A stretch of DNA of 64,000 bases from Anthonomus grandis grandis (GCF_022605725.1 NC_065548.1:40417131-40481130); one strand, 5' to 3'. Numbered from the stretch's first letter, positions 42,431 through 55,429 are shown. Numbers and translations: made by a program. The notes: generated from the letters alone by a model not told the origin.

Positions 42431-44437
42431 CTAATCGTCATTTTGATTAATGAACATAATGTTTTTTACCTTTGTACTTGATATTCTATTTCGGCGATCG
42501 CTTATAATTTGCCCCGTTTTAGAAAATATTCTTTCACAAGGTACAGATGTGGCTACTGTACCAAATTTTAATTTTATTAGTTCACTTAGGAAGGGGTAGT
42601 TATAACTATTGTTTTTCCACCACTTTAACGGATTTTCGGTACGTTCTAATAATGGCTCCTCCAAATATCTTTGAATTTCAATAATGGCACGTGCTTGTGA
42701 CGAATGACTCGGATTTATATTTGCAGCTTTCTTGTCAAATGAATTCCAAATTGAAAACGGTTGTTGTGTTTCCGAAACCTGTTGCCTTTTTTCTTCCAAA
42801 GTGATGTTTTTTTCTTGATTTTTTTGCTCTATTAATGCGGTAATTGCATTTGTTGCGATCTTTGTTGCTTGGTCTCCAATTGACTCGCTACTGAATCCAA
42901 TATTTTTATATCTCGGATCCAAAAACGTACTTAACAGAAGAGTGGAACTATTTTGCAGAGTCCTGAATCGAGTATCGCGGCTCTCAAGAAGCTTGTACAA
43001 AACACCTTTTGTCATATCAGAAAACTGACGTTTTCTAAGATCTTTGTACAAATCATATAATCCATTAGAAACCATGATAACGGATGAAAGCGTTACTTGT
43101 TTTTCTGTGCTCATAAACACGGTCGTTGATTCAAAGGGTGAAAGTATTTGAATGAGTTCATCAATATACTCGAACTCCTGATTTGTGAGCATTGGCCAGT
43201 TTTCTTTTCCTAAAGCAGCTAATGTAGTTCTCACTTCTTCTTTAAGTTCCAGGAATCGTTGAAGCATATAAAATACAGAATTCCAATGAGTCACTACAGA
43301 TTGGATCAACTTTTTCGGAGTTTTACCATTTTGTTTTTGATAAGCATTTAACTTACACTTCGCAACTGCACTTGTTTTGAAGTGTGAAACAATATTAGAA
43401 ACTTTAGCAACAAGCTGATTAACAAGTTTTGTTGGATTTCTGTTGTTCGGATTGACAAGATTGACATGCATCCTGAACAATTAAGTTTATTGTATGTGCT
43501 AAACAACCTAAACATTTCCATTTCAATTCATCACTTATTGCCTTTTTAATATTAGCCGCGTTATCCGATATGACTAATAAAATTTTACTTTCGATTTCCC
43601 ATTCATTAGCGATCCGTTTGAGGTCCGTCGCGAGATTTGTGCTTCTATGGCTCTCACTACAAGGCCCAACCTCTAATAATACTGACTTTACTTCAAAATT
43701 TGCATCAATAAAATGTGATGTTACGGCTATAAAGCCATCATTATTAGAGGACGTCCAACAATCGGTGGTAATTGTTACTGCCTGGGCTGTTTTAGGTTTT
43801 TCTTGTGCCTTAATTAACACTTCTTCGAACTTCGCTGGAAGTAATGTATTCGATAGAGTTTTTCTACTGGGAAGACAATACGATGGGTTTAGGGCATTAC
43901 AAAACTCTTTAAAACCTGCATCTTCAACTATCGAAAAAGGTTGAAAGTCCTTGATTATTAATTTTAGGAGTATCATCAATGCTTTTTTTTGCGAAAAACC
44001 TATCTTTTTTGGGACGGAAAGCACAGCTTGTCTAAACTTTTTTGTATGCTTTTCATTTATATTAGTGTTGACTGATAATGCAACAGATGAAATAGATGAG
44101 GCAGGTGAATCAGGGCGTGTTGAAGTAGTTGATGCGGTGAATGAACGGGTGCTGATGACGTGGATGGAATAGAGGCAAAAGCGGTAGATACCGTTGATTG
44201 TAAATTACTACTGGATGAATATGAAGGAAAATTATTTGAAGTTGTTGTAGAACCATTTTCCACTAACTTTATTGACGGATGTTTTCTTTGAAGATGTTGC
44301 CTCAAATTACTTATAGATGATTTGTAAGATAACACTTGACGAGTACAGTTACATCGGGCAACAATTTCATCCTTTGGTGTAAAAAAATTCCAGATGATTA
44401 ATTTTTCCCCTTTAGAAGGTTTTTTGCCTCACTTGAC
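42431..44437 (-). pseudogene. hAT transposase, two frameshifts
   Basis: The minus strand from an apparent intron acceptor near 44438: BED-type finger (IIWNFFTPKDEIVARCNCTR, then SNLRQHLQRKHPS), a Ser/Thr-rich linker with a frameshift near 44155, ALMILLKLIIKDFQPFSIVE, AVTITTDCWTSSNNDGFIAV (first catalytic Asp), LLVISDNAANIKKAI (second Asp), LGCLAHTINLIVQDAC. A second frameshift near 43450 leads to VVTHWNSVFYML, LSTFLDPRYKNI and the hAT dimerisation region NPLKWWKNNSYNYPFLSELI, TSVPCERIFSKTGQIISDRR (catalytic Glu). The C-terminus at 42431 is natural. Only two shifts separate it from an intact protein, so the insertion is recent. Length about 650 residues is normal for the family. Confidence 0.9.
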
Positions 44438-45226
44438 CTGAAAGACAAAAAACCTAATTTTGAATTTTGTCTACAAAAATAAATGAACTAGTTTCTAGAA
44501 TTCTTGCAATCATTGCAATTCATTTTCCTACAGCCCACAGAATCGTTAATAAATAGCGGAAAAAAAATTGCTCTTCTATGTTCTATATTCCATGGTCGAA
44601 TTCAAGAGCAGGGAAATTAAAAAGTCTTTTAAAAATTTGTTTTTAATTTCTCTGGTACCGGCGTTAATTATTAGAAAACATAAATTTTCTTATACTATCT
44701 CTTACCTTTCCATTTATTACAGGTGAGATATCTAATTGTTCTTAAATTGGATAAGTTTCTAATAATTGGTTCAAACAAATCATTTACTACACTCACACTA
44801 ACACTCAAAAAATTTACTATTACGAAATTTAACTAGCTTTTAGCTTTAGATCTCACAGCCCATATACACAATTCGTGTTTTGTTTTGACTAGTTTGACGT
44901 TTGCCGGGGAATTACTGCGGTGGGACCCATTGATGAGGTTGTGTGCGAAAACAATGATTTTAGATTTTATTGCTAAATAACGCTATTAAAATGGAGGTTT
45001 TTATTGAAAACCAGAACTTTTAAACTTAAGTTCTAAATGTAATTTTTTTAACTAAAAGGGTATTAAAACAAAATTATGGGGCATTATATTCAAAAAGTAT
45101 AGTATACATAACAAGTAAATATCAAAATAACAATAATAACAGAAACCTGTTATTTTAAACGGTTGTGAAAAAATAACAATAACATTTGCAACTGTTATCA
45201 AAAAATAACAGTTTTGCCCATCTCTA

Positions 45227-45234
45227 CCTACAAC
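45227..45234. repeat. hAT target-site duplication, right
   Basis: CCTACAAC, identical to 41931-41938. Confidence 0.9.
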
Positions 45235-45398
45235 CTTTTTGATAGGAATCGGTTAACTATTTAAAACATTGTAATTCCACTATAATTTAAAAATAAATGA
45301 GAATCGGATCGGAAGAACATATGAGTTTTTTAAATTATTTTTATGTGTACAATACTCACCTTTAGTGCGTTCCTCCCAACAATAATATCATACCCTGT
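45235..45398. other. Probable terminal part of the mariner-related element split by hAT
   Basis: Ends with ACCCTGTA at about 45391-45398, the reversed TACAGGGT end of Tc1/mariner-type elements. It directly continues the sequence left of the hAT insertion, so it likely is the end of the element whose transposase lies at 40960-41800. Confidence 0.4.
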
Positions 45399-45865
45399 AT
45401 GACAATAATATTGCATCAATCTCTAGACTAATGCAATAATCAAATAATCAATGAATCGATTGATACAATAATAAATAGGTGTCCCGTTAAAATATTTTTT
45501 TTAATTACTTAACAACGTGATGTTTAATTGTTTTTCTCTTTTCACTATGTTACTCAGGAGAAAAAATGCAGTAATTTGCTGATCTAACTATTTTTATGTT
45601 TTCAATAATAAAGAAAATAATAGTATATGTATAATATAAAAATTGCGATATATTGCAAATTGCAAAATTATGGCTGAAAGTCAGTGCTTATCATATACTA
45701 CTGATTTAGATTTCGCTAATGCTGTATACCATAGGTAAGGCTCAGCAGCAGCTTGCTGGTTTAATGATTTACGTTTCTGTGCTATAAATATTTTTTTAGG
45801 CTACCTCAGTAATTATTCAATACTGATGTTCAGTCGGTGTGGTAATCTCTCATAGAAAATAAAGA

Positions 45866-46115
45866 TACAGGGTGGGTTTGCAGAAACTGCATCGATGACT
45901 GCAAAATGCATTTTTGTACCTCCTTCCTAATCATCCTGTATTATTGTTTCTCCAAATATTATCCAACTGATGATAGACATATTTAAATTAACGAAGTTGA
46001 CATCTACATTCGATACGACCGGAGATGCCAAAACTATGTTGCCGAATGTTCATTATTTTCCTGTGTATAGTTTTCATATATTATATCGATGCATTTCCTG
46101 AAGAACCACCCTGTA
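45866..46115. mobile_element. 250-bp MITE with TACAGGGTGG TIRs
   Basis: TACAGGGTGGGTTTGCAG at the left and, reversed, TACAGGGTGGTTCTTCAG at the right; both continue to TGCATCGAT (about 31 bp with six mismatches). TA at both borders. No coding capacity. Likely mobilised by a Tc1/mariner-type transposase. Confidence 0.85.
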
Positions 46116-47880
46116 TAATTATATTAATAGTATATCCGAATATTATTATTAACTTTATATTATTAAACTGCATTTAAAATTAATACAATATTATTATATT
46201 GCTGACGGTTAGCATCTAAAAAATAGTAGAAAAAACATATTGCGTCCAATAAAATAATTGTTATTAATGATGAACCCCAGGCGTATGATTTTATGTTTAA
46301 ACGCAATATAATAGTGTGAAGAATTGTAAATAAACTAATTACCAGAAAAACCTAATAAAAAAATTACTAGGTTATCGTAATGAAATTATAAGCTTTAATA
46401 TCCAAAATTTTAATGGTAATCCTTTCAGAGTTTTAACACTTTTAGACAAAGCTTTAAGCCACGTAAGTTTTAAATAATGCGATCGTTCGAGGTATTGTAT
46501 ATTTGTAATTTGTATAAATATGCAATACAACATTTTTGGCTTGGCTCTTGCTAATATGATTTGCTAAAATACATATAGTAGTAAGTAATGATTAGGTAGT
46601 AACGAAAAATATCGTTAATTGACGTAAAACAGAGCAAACTTTATTTTTAGTAACTACCTCAATAAATAATATCTACTTGTAACAATAAGTTCCTTCAAAA
46701 TAGTAACTCCACATAATACCATATTTTTAAGGTTAAGTAAACTTTTAAGTAAAGTCAAAAGAAATAAAAGAAATGATCTAAAATATTAACCATAAATAAA
46801 ATTAAAAATGTGTATATTTTAAAAGTACAGAACTCTATCAGCTCATGTATTTTCATAGTCCCTATATCGGTATATCGTATTTGTGGAGCAGCTATAAAGC
46901 TTATCTTCAGCTCGCTTCAATAAAATTCGTCTTTTCCGTCAATTTCGTAAACGCTAAATTCTTACGATATAGGAATTTATAAATTTTCGATGGGACGTGG
47001 AAGTATCTGCTAAATGCCAAAATGTTAGTTTTATATCCTTATATTATACGAGTATTGCAGCTTGCATATCGTATTTTAATATTACTTACTAAAGAATACT
47101 GGCCATTTCCGTTTAGGTGTTTCACACATCTAGTTAATGGAATTTAAAAGGTTAGATACTTATTAATATTTTATCGGATAATAATAATTATATTAATAAT
47201 AATAATAATGATTTTGATCCATCTTTTTGGATATTAAATATCCAAATGGTGCGTCAATGTCCATTTAAAAGTGAAAAGTGGTAATATCATCACTAAAACA
47301 ATAAAAATACAAAGAAAAATTTTTCCTGGAGACTATTTACGTTTATTATGGTTCTGCTTGGGTCCTTATCCATTGATCTAGCTTTTAAATAAACGACTTG
47401 TTTGCTGCCTGTTAGATCATGAAAAAAACATGAGGATTACTCACTTACCAGTTCTATATAGAAGATCATTACTTTATGCAATAAATCTAGTCTAAATGAC
47501 CTTGAGACTAACCTGAATAAAGAAAATATTTTTAGCTCTCAATACTTATGCGCTATCTGCTATTTTATACTCGTCCAGTATAACCAAGTGGTCACCAACA
47601 GATTAAAAAGAAATGGATAGAGAAATTAGAACACTACTTACAAAACATAGCTATCACCACTCGCCAAAAACTGTTAGGGTATATTTACCAAAATAGAAAA
47701 AAAAGTTTTAGGAGGACAGAAACTTTTAGCCTTTCAATCTATCTAGTGAGTCGCAAACATTTATTAGATCGGTAGTTGGAAGAGGAATGGTCCAGCAAAG
47801 CGCTGCAAGGTAGGTAGGTGCTGTATCCTGAGAATTAGAAAATTAAAATCGCAACCCTGCGATTAATAATAAAATACCGC
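46116..47880. other. AT-rich stretch, nothing recognised
   Basis: Contains AAT/ATT microsatellite-like runs near 47185-47210. No gene can be supported. Confidence 0.35.
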
Positions 47881-47885
47881 GATAA

Positions 47886-48430
47886 ATGGACAAAGTTGTT
47901 CCATTGCTGACCTACAGAAAACACAAAATACGTGAAAACAACTTGCCTCAATATAAATGCAGAAAATCCAAAGAAGCAATAGGAAGTATTCCTATAATCG
48001 TGGAATATAGTAAGCTTGCACCGACGAAATATTTGGAAAGGCACAGCAACACATATAAAGTATATCACAAAGCATTAGCACTCTCTGCTTTAATAAGCAG
48101 AGGGAGTAGTAACTTACACTCCAAAACCAGAGCTTCAGAACACTGAGTGTCCCAGTACAGTTTAAACTCTACTGGGACACAACAATAAAAACAGACAGAA
48201 CAATGACACATAACAAACTAGACGTTATATTTATTAACAAGGAGAAGAAATCAGCTACAATTAAAAACTTCATAATCCCACTGAAAAAAGAACCCACAGA
48301 GGGTATATACTGAAAAAAAATCGAGTTTAAAATAAAGCATGTATACAATCTGAGTGACGATACGATTATTTCACTGGTAATATCGGCAATCAAACAGAAT
48401 ACAAGTCAAAATATAGTGTGACTGCATACC
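47886..48430 (+). pseudogene. C-terminal domain of a LINE with restriction-like endonuclease-type tail
   Basis: The plus strand gives YSKLAPTKYLERHSNTYKVY, HKALALSALISRGSS, then in another frame LYWDTTIKTDRTMTHNKLDV, IFINKEKKSATIKNFIIPL and LVISAIKQNTSQNIV. I recognise this order (LAP.EYL.RHN, WDR.I.TDRTI..NKPDI, VDI.IP) as the C-terminus shared by many insect LINE-type RT proteins; its PD/K pattern resembles the restriction-like nuclease of R2/R4-type elements, which is an inference. The RT part is missing. Confidence 0.55.
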
Positions 48431-49790
48431 TCGTGGAAAAAACAGTGTAACACTGAAATTTATAAAAAAATTAAAGGGAATAAGGAAGTAATCGATAAGA
48501 AAGAAATAGCAAATATCTTTAATAAATATTTCTCTGAGATTGTTGAAAGACTATAAGACAGAAAAGCAGTAAGGCCGGTACCTGCCTTACTCAAAGCAAC
48601 TATACTGAATTTAAGATTTCTTGAACTAACAGATGAGATGAGACGAGTGATTATATTAGTTTGAATTATATTAGAGTGAATATTACTGATACACTGAAAT
48701 TTAAAAAAAAAACAGGTTTAGATAGAATTACTACCAAAACATTCAAAAAATTTAAGAAACAGAGCGCAAACCCTTTTATATCATTAATAAATAAATAGGA
48801 TGTTTGTTGTTGAGATTTTTTTTAATATCTTTGAAATAGTTTAACTAAGCCAATATTTAAAAAGAAAGAACATAAAGAGGCTGACTAAAAACCAATATCG
48901 CTTATATTAATTACATCTAAAGTTATAAAGAAGACGCAGTTTCATATCTCTAATAAGAGATATAATATTGCGTATATAATCTCTAATAAAAAAGTTAATT
49001 GCGTTTTTCTAGACTGGGCTGAGGGTTTTGATCCGATACGATACTGGGTCTGATACTACTCAACATATACATTAATGGACTCTTAGAACTGGGACGTATG
49101 TCGCGACGTCTCGTCTTTTCTGGATAAATCTGTCATATTATATAAGAGAGACTCTTGGAAAAAGGTGAACGAATTACCAAGAGATAACTAACCTTGTTAA
49201 ATAAAATATCTCTTACTATTAGAAATTAATGGCATTCAGTTGTAATAAAAAGGACCAGTGTGTAATAAAATTAAAAAGTGTCCAGGGTGATATTTTATGG
49301 AATAGGCCAGGAACATAAGATACCTAGGTCCGACATTAATTACCCAAAATAAGTTATTCATATAAATAATTCGGCTAGAAATGTAAGATATATTTTTTGT
49401 ACGTTTAAGCAACTGAAAAAGATTCTAGAATTAGCACTATTTGTATTCTACATACTCTAATTATATATAAAGAAGAAGGGTAATTATCTTAAACATACTA
49501 AATCCTTAGAAACAATACAGAAAATATTATTGAGGCATAACTTACTCCAAAGACCTGATTAATAGGGAGTCTGTGATATCTGATATTTGACACTTGTTAG
49601 ATATAAAAAAGAAATAAAGACTAGAACATCGCAAGAACCAAGGTCACGAACAACAACATTGCAAGGCCAAAGATGATCAAGTTGATTTTTGAAGCCATAC
49701 ATATACAGATAATATGTATTAAGGAATGCAGGTCAATTCACAGTTTTACAAGGCAGTGGATTTTTAGTAGGAAAAAGTAGATTTTTTTAA
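48431..49790 (+). pseudogene. LINE ORF2 RT relic, heavily decayed
   Basis: On the plus strand: KKIKGNKEVIDKKEIANIFN and KYFSEIVERL (linker before RT), IISNKKVNCVFLDWAEGFD (first catalytic Asp region, FLD..EGFD), ILLNIYINGLLELG (like ILF.IYIND), ARNIRYLGPTLITQNKLF (like R.I.YLG), and a C-terminal HRKNQGHEQQH-like part near 49620. Order and spacing fit a CR1-type RT. Almost every motif needs a frame change. Confidence 0.55.
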
Positions 49791-50530
49791 TTCAATTAAA
49801 TTAAGCAAAAGATATTAAGTAATTTTTTAAGTATTCTATATGTTTGCATATAGAATATTGTTCCAAAAATTTGCAAATTACGTTTTATAATTTGTTGAAG
49901 TGTATGAATATATTAATAATTTCTGTATTTAATGTTTTTCTCAAATTATGTTGCAAGGTTATTTTATTTTAATATGTTAATTAGTATTAGTATTAGAGAA
50001 TTGTGTTACATTGTATCATTTAATTGTTTATAGGTCAGACTAACTTGCATCTTGACTTTGATTTTTTTATTGTAATATATTTTGTTTTCTTAAATTTTAT
50101 ATTTAATAAATTGTAGCAATACTTTCCAAAATCATTCTTGGTTTTGATTTAAAATAGTAAACGCCTGTACTAGTCTTAGGATTTCTGTTTGTTTCTGTAA
50201 AAAAATATAATTAACTGATGTATATGTAAAGCCTGCACCAGAAAAATATTTTAGAAATACTTGAATCTTCGCGCAATATTTTGCGAAGTCTTATTAACAG
50301 TAATACAGTTTCACCATCAAAATCAGACGCTCATTAACGTCGTAATAAAAAATAACGACGCAGCCCACAAAAAGCATGCGTGCGCGTTGCCATATTTCGC
50401 TTTTAAAATAACTAACTAAGCCTGTCTATGCGTAATGATCGATTCCCCAACCTATAGTAGCTGCCCGAGAATGCAAAGAATTTAGAAGAAGTAAAAACCA
50501 AGAATATATATCAATCAATATTATTTAACT
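49791..50530. other. AT-rich spacer with a short CpG-rich patch
   Basis: 50330-50410 has several CG dinucleotides (AACGACGCAG, GCGTGCGCGTTGCC) in an AT-rich surround. No gene or RNA can be supported. Confidence 0.35.
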
Positions 50531-50941
50531 TTCTAGAGTTAAGCAGAAGATTATGTTCAGACGTTAATTTTTGATAGAGTTGATGATATCGATGGTATAA
50601 CGAATAGAAAGTAAGGAGCCTAATATAAATTTCTGTGAAATGCAAGGTTTATTTAAGGTTACATCAGACGATTACCCACCAATTTGAAATTTGAAATCTA
50701 TTTGACAAATAAGAACCTAGAAGCTTCACTAAAGTATTTTGAAAAGCATCAAATTTTAATTTTGAGCAGAGCAATCAAGAGTCTTGAATGTTTTGGAGAG
50801 GGTCAAAGGTACCAGAATAGAGACAAGACCTTATTAGGATGACAATTTTATCTAGCACTAAAGCCAATACGGAAGCTATACCGTCCTTTCTAACTATCTA
50901 CATTGCAATTAAATATGCGAATAAAGATTATTATTATTTAT
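50531..50941 (+). mobile_element. LINE 3' end with TTA-rich tail
   Basis: Ends with CATTGCAATTAAATATGCG then AATAAAGATTATTATTATTT, a typical LINE 3' terminus with AATAAA and a short repeat tail. The upstream part has no readable RT. Confidence 0.4.
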
Positions 50942-51030
50942 ATTCCCTTTATCATAATATAATCATTTATTTGCTCATATAAAACTCTTTCAAATATTTT
51001 AGAGATAAGTAATTCATCGATTGTGAGTGA
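50938..51030 (-). pseudogene. Short LINE RT fragment
   Basis: The minus strand gives LLISKIFERVLYEQINDYIM, matching the LP.ISKIFERV...QL..Y segment of LINE RT before the first catalytic Asp. Nothing else of it remains. Confidence 0.5.
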
Positions 51031-51599
51031 TAAATAGTGAATGAGAAGTGAGTGAAAGAGAAATAATTCAAATGTAAGTCGAACTTTTCTTAAAGTTTGG
51101 GACAAATTGTCTAAATTTGGGTAACTTTCCAAAACATGATCATATTTTCAAAGAGAGTTATTAACATTTATTTTGAAGCCTTTGTAAAGTTACCCTATTC
51201 TTAATAGCTACTAAATAGCAGGTAATACTCGTTGCATTTCGCAGAAAGAAATAAGTGACAAAATAAATGAATCTCAAAGTCTTAACTTAATTGGCGCAGA
51301 AAGTATCTTTGTGCCTTTTCTAAGCCTTAGGACAAATAATAAATAAATATACGTTTATATAAGTAGAATAGCATTTATTTGCCAGACTTTGCCAGACTTT
51401 TTAATTTTCATTTCTTTAATATTGCAACTTTGTGTGGTCTGAGCAAAAGCCTTACTTATATCTTTATTTATTTATGTCTTACCTCAAGCTTAGAGATATG
51501 TCTTTCAAAAGATCTACTAAATTGTTTTTTGAAAATTACAAATACTGATCATAATGACTCATTACAAAAATATCAATTAGGCCCCACCAAATATTAACA

Positions 51600-52110
51600 A
51601 AACATTCACGCTGAAAATATCATTCTTTTGGTAAATATGGATTTTCATGGGTCTAATGACGATTATTTCTTTAGTTCAAAACTCCGTGCCTAGTTAATGT
51701 TGCTTTGTCGGTAAATAATATCTTTTCAGGCATATAGGTTTTTCGATTCCTTTAATTTGTACGTTTTGGCAAAACTCTAATCTAGCTAGTAAATCTTTGG
51801 GCAGCAAATTTTGAATATGCGTAAAATGGTAAGAGAACGATTTTTCCTTTAAGAAAAATATTGAGAAAGCAGATTTATTGTTTGCATAGATGCTTTCAAA
51901 CTATCTTGGGATTTTCCACAGTACAAACTAAAAGTTAATCTTGTTGTACCGGCATACTTTTGGGTCGCTCATTAGCCCTGTTTCGCCTAACTGATTAAAA
52001 ATTCTTGAAAAAAATGCATCGGTCTGGGATATCTCTATTGAGGTAGAACTTTGCATACCTTCTTCCTATAAGCACGACTACTTTAATTTATTTGTAAATA
52101 AACGCAGAGG
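51600..52110 (-). pseudogene. Mariner-related transposase fragment
   Basis: On the minus strand: RIFNQLGETGLMSDPKVCRY (linker after the helix-turn-helix), YHFTHIQNLLPKDLLARLEF, CQNVQIKGIEKP and, after a frame change, the start of the DDE domain (ILFTDKATLTRHGVLN, catalytic Glu-Ala replaced by Lys-Ala). It belongs to the same DUF4817-type superfamily as four other relics in this window. Confidence 0.65.
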
Positions 52111-52876
52111 ATATCTCTTGAATTAAGATTAGAAAACTTATTAAGTCGAGGTGTTCTTATTATATAAATATTTATACCAACAATAATGTCAACATAATAT
52201 AATTTGCCAGAACAGATATGTAAAAGAACAAGTTCTCATTGCGACGTATTCTGTTTTCTTCGCATTCATGCCAAACTTTGTTATTTGCATCTTTTTCTAA
52301 GAAAGTTTCGCAAGGTTTAAGATACTGACTTTGACTAAGAACATGTTCTTTACGCGGAAATAACTACTCTTTTTAGTCGAGGTTAAAATATGTGTATGCT
52401 ATGCCTGTTAAAAAAAATGCAGGTGTTCAATGTTTAGTTCAATGTCTAGTTTGTCTAGGAACTAGATTCAAAATAATGCCAAGCCCAAATTATCGTAATA
52501 TTTTTTAAATTAAATAGCTGTTAAAGAGTTTCATTTTTAACAACCTCTAACTTTTTAACAACTAATATTTGCCCCCACATTTATGAAACAAATATTTTTA
52601 TATTAATCCCTAGTATCACCTATTGCACTCCAGCGGAGAAGTTATTAAGTTATTAGTTTAAGGGATAAACAGGGAACAAAAACAAATATAAAAAATTTTT
52701 GGACCTAAATAATACGTTTGTGGAGAACATTTTGTTTTTTTTTCAAAATTAATTTTAATTATCCATTTGTAGCGTTTTATTTTTTTGGTTGCTTTTGTAA
52801 TTTAATATTGTCTGAAGATAGTAATGATCGCGGCATCTAGTGTAAAGTGGCTTAATGATATTGTAAAAAAAATAAG

Positions 52877-53058
52877 AATTCCTAGATGGCGTTAGCTGTT
52901 CTTCGTTTTGAATTTTAAGCAATTTACTGGAATCAGGTTGTTTTTTTTTCTCTCTCTGACTAAAGTGATTTTACTATCTTTCTATTATTTGTGATTGGCC
53001 ACGTACATCATGCTCAAGGATCAATTTTTTAGGTATTGGCATTTTCGATACCGGGCTG
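52877..53058 (-). repeat. Dispersed repeat, uninterrupted copy (empty site of the Harbinger)
   Basis: Reversed, it reads CCGGTATCGAAAATGCCAAT, then CACTTTAGTCAGAGAGAG, an A tract, CCTGATTCCAGTAAATTG and GCCATCTAGGAATTC, in register with 18031-18150 and 20834-20900. No coding content. Confidence 0.75.
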
Positions 53059-55140
53059 TTGTTGCCATTGTTTTGAAATTTAAATACTTTCTTTTTTGGG
53101 ATTAGATTGATTTCCGTTGTACATAATTGAAATCCAGCGCTCGAGAGGATTTTAGTGACTTGTTCCGAAAACTTTAAAGTAATTTCAGTTCACTACTAGT
53201 TGATTAAAGGTAATCATCAATATAGAATGAATTTTTGATTGACTCACGAGCTTAGAAATTCATCGACTACTTAAAAAGCAGTATACTGCGAGATATGGCA
53301 CTGAAGCCGTTTTATATGTAACTGTAGTCCTCAGGATGGAACATTCAAATTACGAGACAGTTTTATTACTACCCAAAAGTTTTTATTTTATTTCCAACAC
53401 GAAGATGCTAACATCGTTAGTGTAACACGTCTGGAGAGTAAAATAGAGAGTTTTAGTTAATGGTAAAACTCTCTGGTAACTTGATATGTAACTGTGTTTA
53501 ACTCATAGACTTTTAAACCATTTGCTGAGTTTGGTTGCCCAAAAATTCCTTAATAACATCGCTACTCCTTTTGTATTAAGATCATTCGGTTCATTTTAGA
53601 AATATCCGCTCATAACAAACTCGTGCTTTCTAAAGTGAAGAATAATTAGAGATATATCATTTTGCAGTGTTGAACCTGCAGATTCAACACCTTTTAATGA
53701 TTTACCTGAGCTTATTTTTACAGAAGCATCAAAATACAAACAAATAAATGCAAATAAATAATATATAAAAATATGAATGCAAATCAATAATAACAAATAA
53801 TAAATACAAACTGCATAATCTATCAGGCAGTAACTAACTCCTAGAAATGGATTGTACTCTTTACTACGTAGTTGAGGGTATATGTTACGTACTGGTGATA
53901 CCATAGAAGTCTGACATATGTGTCCTAAAGTGACTGATATTTTCGTCAAAATGGTTGTATTTTTCCTTAAAACAAGAATTTTTATCTAACCTTCGCTCTT
54001 ATAAACATTATCTCTTTATTTTCCTGCATTTACCTAATTCCTGAAAATTATCTGTAAAAACTAATAAAACAATTAATATTTCATCGGCATCTCGCTGCAA
54101 ATTATTTACAAAATTTGTCTCGTAAAATTGCTCCTCATCGGTTATTATCAACCTGGAAATATTTTTCTGAGAGAATTCGATTTTCCAGAACTTAAATACA
54201 AGTTTATTTAGAAAACTCTCCTCATTACAAGTGACAGAGAAACAACTAATTGACATCTGGATACAACTAGACAGCAACAACAACGCCTCCAAAAACAAAT
54301 TGAGAACACATTAATAAAATAAAAAATAAAAATAGGGATATGTAGAGAATAAAATTATATTTAATTTAAGGCATTACTCGACCTCTATTTCCATTTAAAA
54401 AATTGATGTTAGGGCTCTGGGGTTCGAGGGAATGACATCAAAGAAACGCAATTTCTGTCAATAAATGCAAATATATAGGTAAAATGCTTAGTAGCGTGGA
54501 CAAATCAAATTTTCGTATCTGCTCCGCCACTACTACCGTAGGGGTTCTATTTTGAATGTACAAATAGAAGAACTTTTTTACCAGAGGCAACCGGATCAGT
54601 CTAATTTTATTCGGATATACTTTAACCAAAACCCTGAGCTACTTTACCTTTATTTAGGCTCGACTGCAACTAGCAAATAAAACACCAAATAATTACATTT
54701 GTGAGAATATTTATTTGTTATAAAATAAATATCTTTGTAGTCACCCAATCAGTGTTAAAATAAGAAAACTGGGGTGTATTTCAACAAAAACAAATAATCT
54801 TAAATTTAAGTCATGCGCTCATCCATTCATGCTTTTCTTAACTAAATTAACAACAGTAAAATTATTAATATAGAACAAAACAAATTATCAAAAATATCAG
54901 CAAAGTTTGATACCTTTTTTTTACATGAATTTGGTATCAAGTTGTAATTCAATTTAATTTAAATATAAGGAGAGCGATTGAAAAACTGTCTCTTTTTTCT
55001 ATAACACTTATTGAGACACTAATCCACCAGTACTCTAGGTTTAAATCAGGAAAGCAACACACTGAATGTTTTTGTTTTGTGGGTACTTTACATTAATTAC
55101 ACGTAACTTTATGAAATCCGAATAGATTGGTCAGCCATAG
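53059..55140. other. AT-rich stretch, nothing recognised
   Basis: Several 60-117-codon frames on the minus strand have low-complexity or Tyr/Phe/Ile-rich content and no family resemblance; treated as chance. Confidence 0.35.
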
Positions 55141-55169
55141 AGTACAATAAACTTAAAAGGTTACCTTGT

Positions 55170-55206
55170 ATGGTTTTCTCACCATCGGAACCCAGAACAG
55201 GTAAGT
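55170..55206 (+). other. Possible exon end with consensus splice donor
   Basis: ATGGTTTTCTCACCATCGG starts an open stretch that meets a consensus donor (CAG then GTAAGT at 55201-55206). It could be the end of a host coding exon (MVFSPSEPRTG), or chance. Confidence 0.25.
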
Positions 55207-55429
55207 ATCAATGCACAGATACCACGAGCAGCAGCCATCAACATCAGACACAAGTAACGAGACAGCGTCTTACGTCGTCTTATGTTATCAATTGGTTTAA
55301 TTACCGAGCCAAAAATAACTATCATACAGATATTTTTGCACACAAAATGTTACTTAAATTGAGCACACTTCGCATAAAAATATATAGGTTTAATATAAAA
55401 ATCGTTATCTTAACGATTAAGAGCAAATA

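Larger units (their letters stand above)
41939..45226 (-). mobile_element. hAT DNA transposon, well preserved
   Basis: 3288 bp between perfect 8-bp duplications. The ends read TAGAGATGGG at the left and, reversed, TAGAGATGGGCAAAACTG at the right. The transposase is on the minus strand with BED finger, RNase H-like core and dimerisation tail. The region next to the left TIR (42060-42190) contains a tRNA-like B-box (GGATTCAATCC). Confidence 0.93.

Noticed and set aside
53596..54629. Three minus-strand frames of 63-117 codons
   Set aside because: Biased composition, no motifs, no splice context, typical for AT-rich chance frames.
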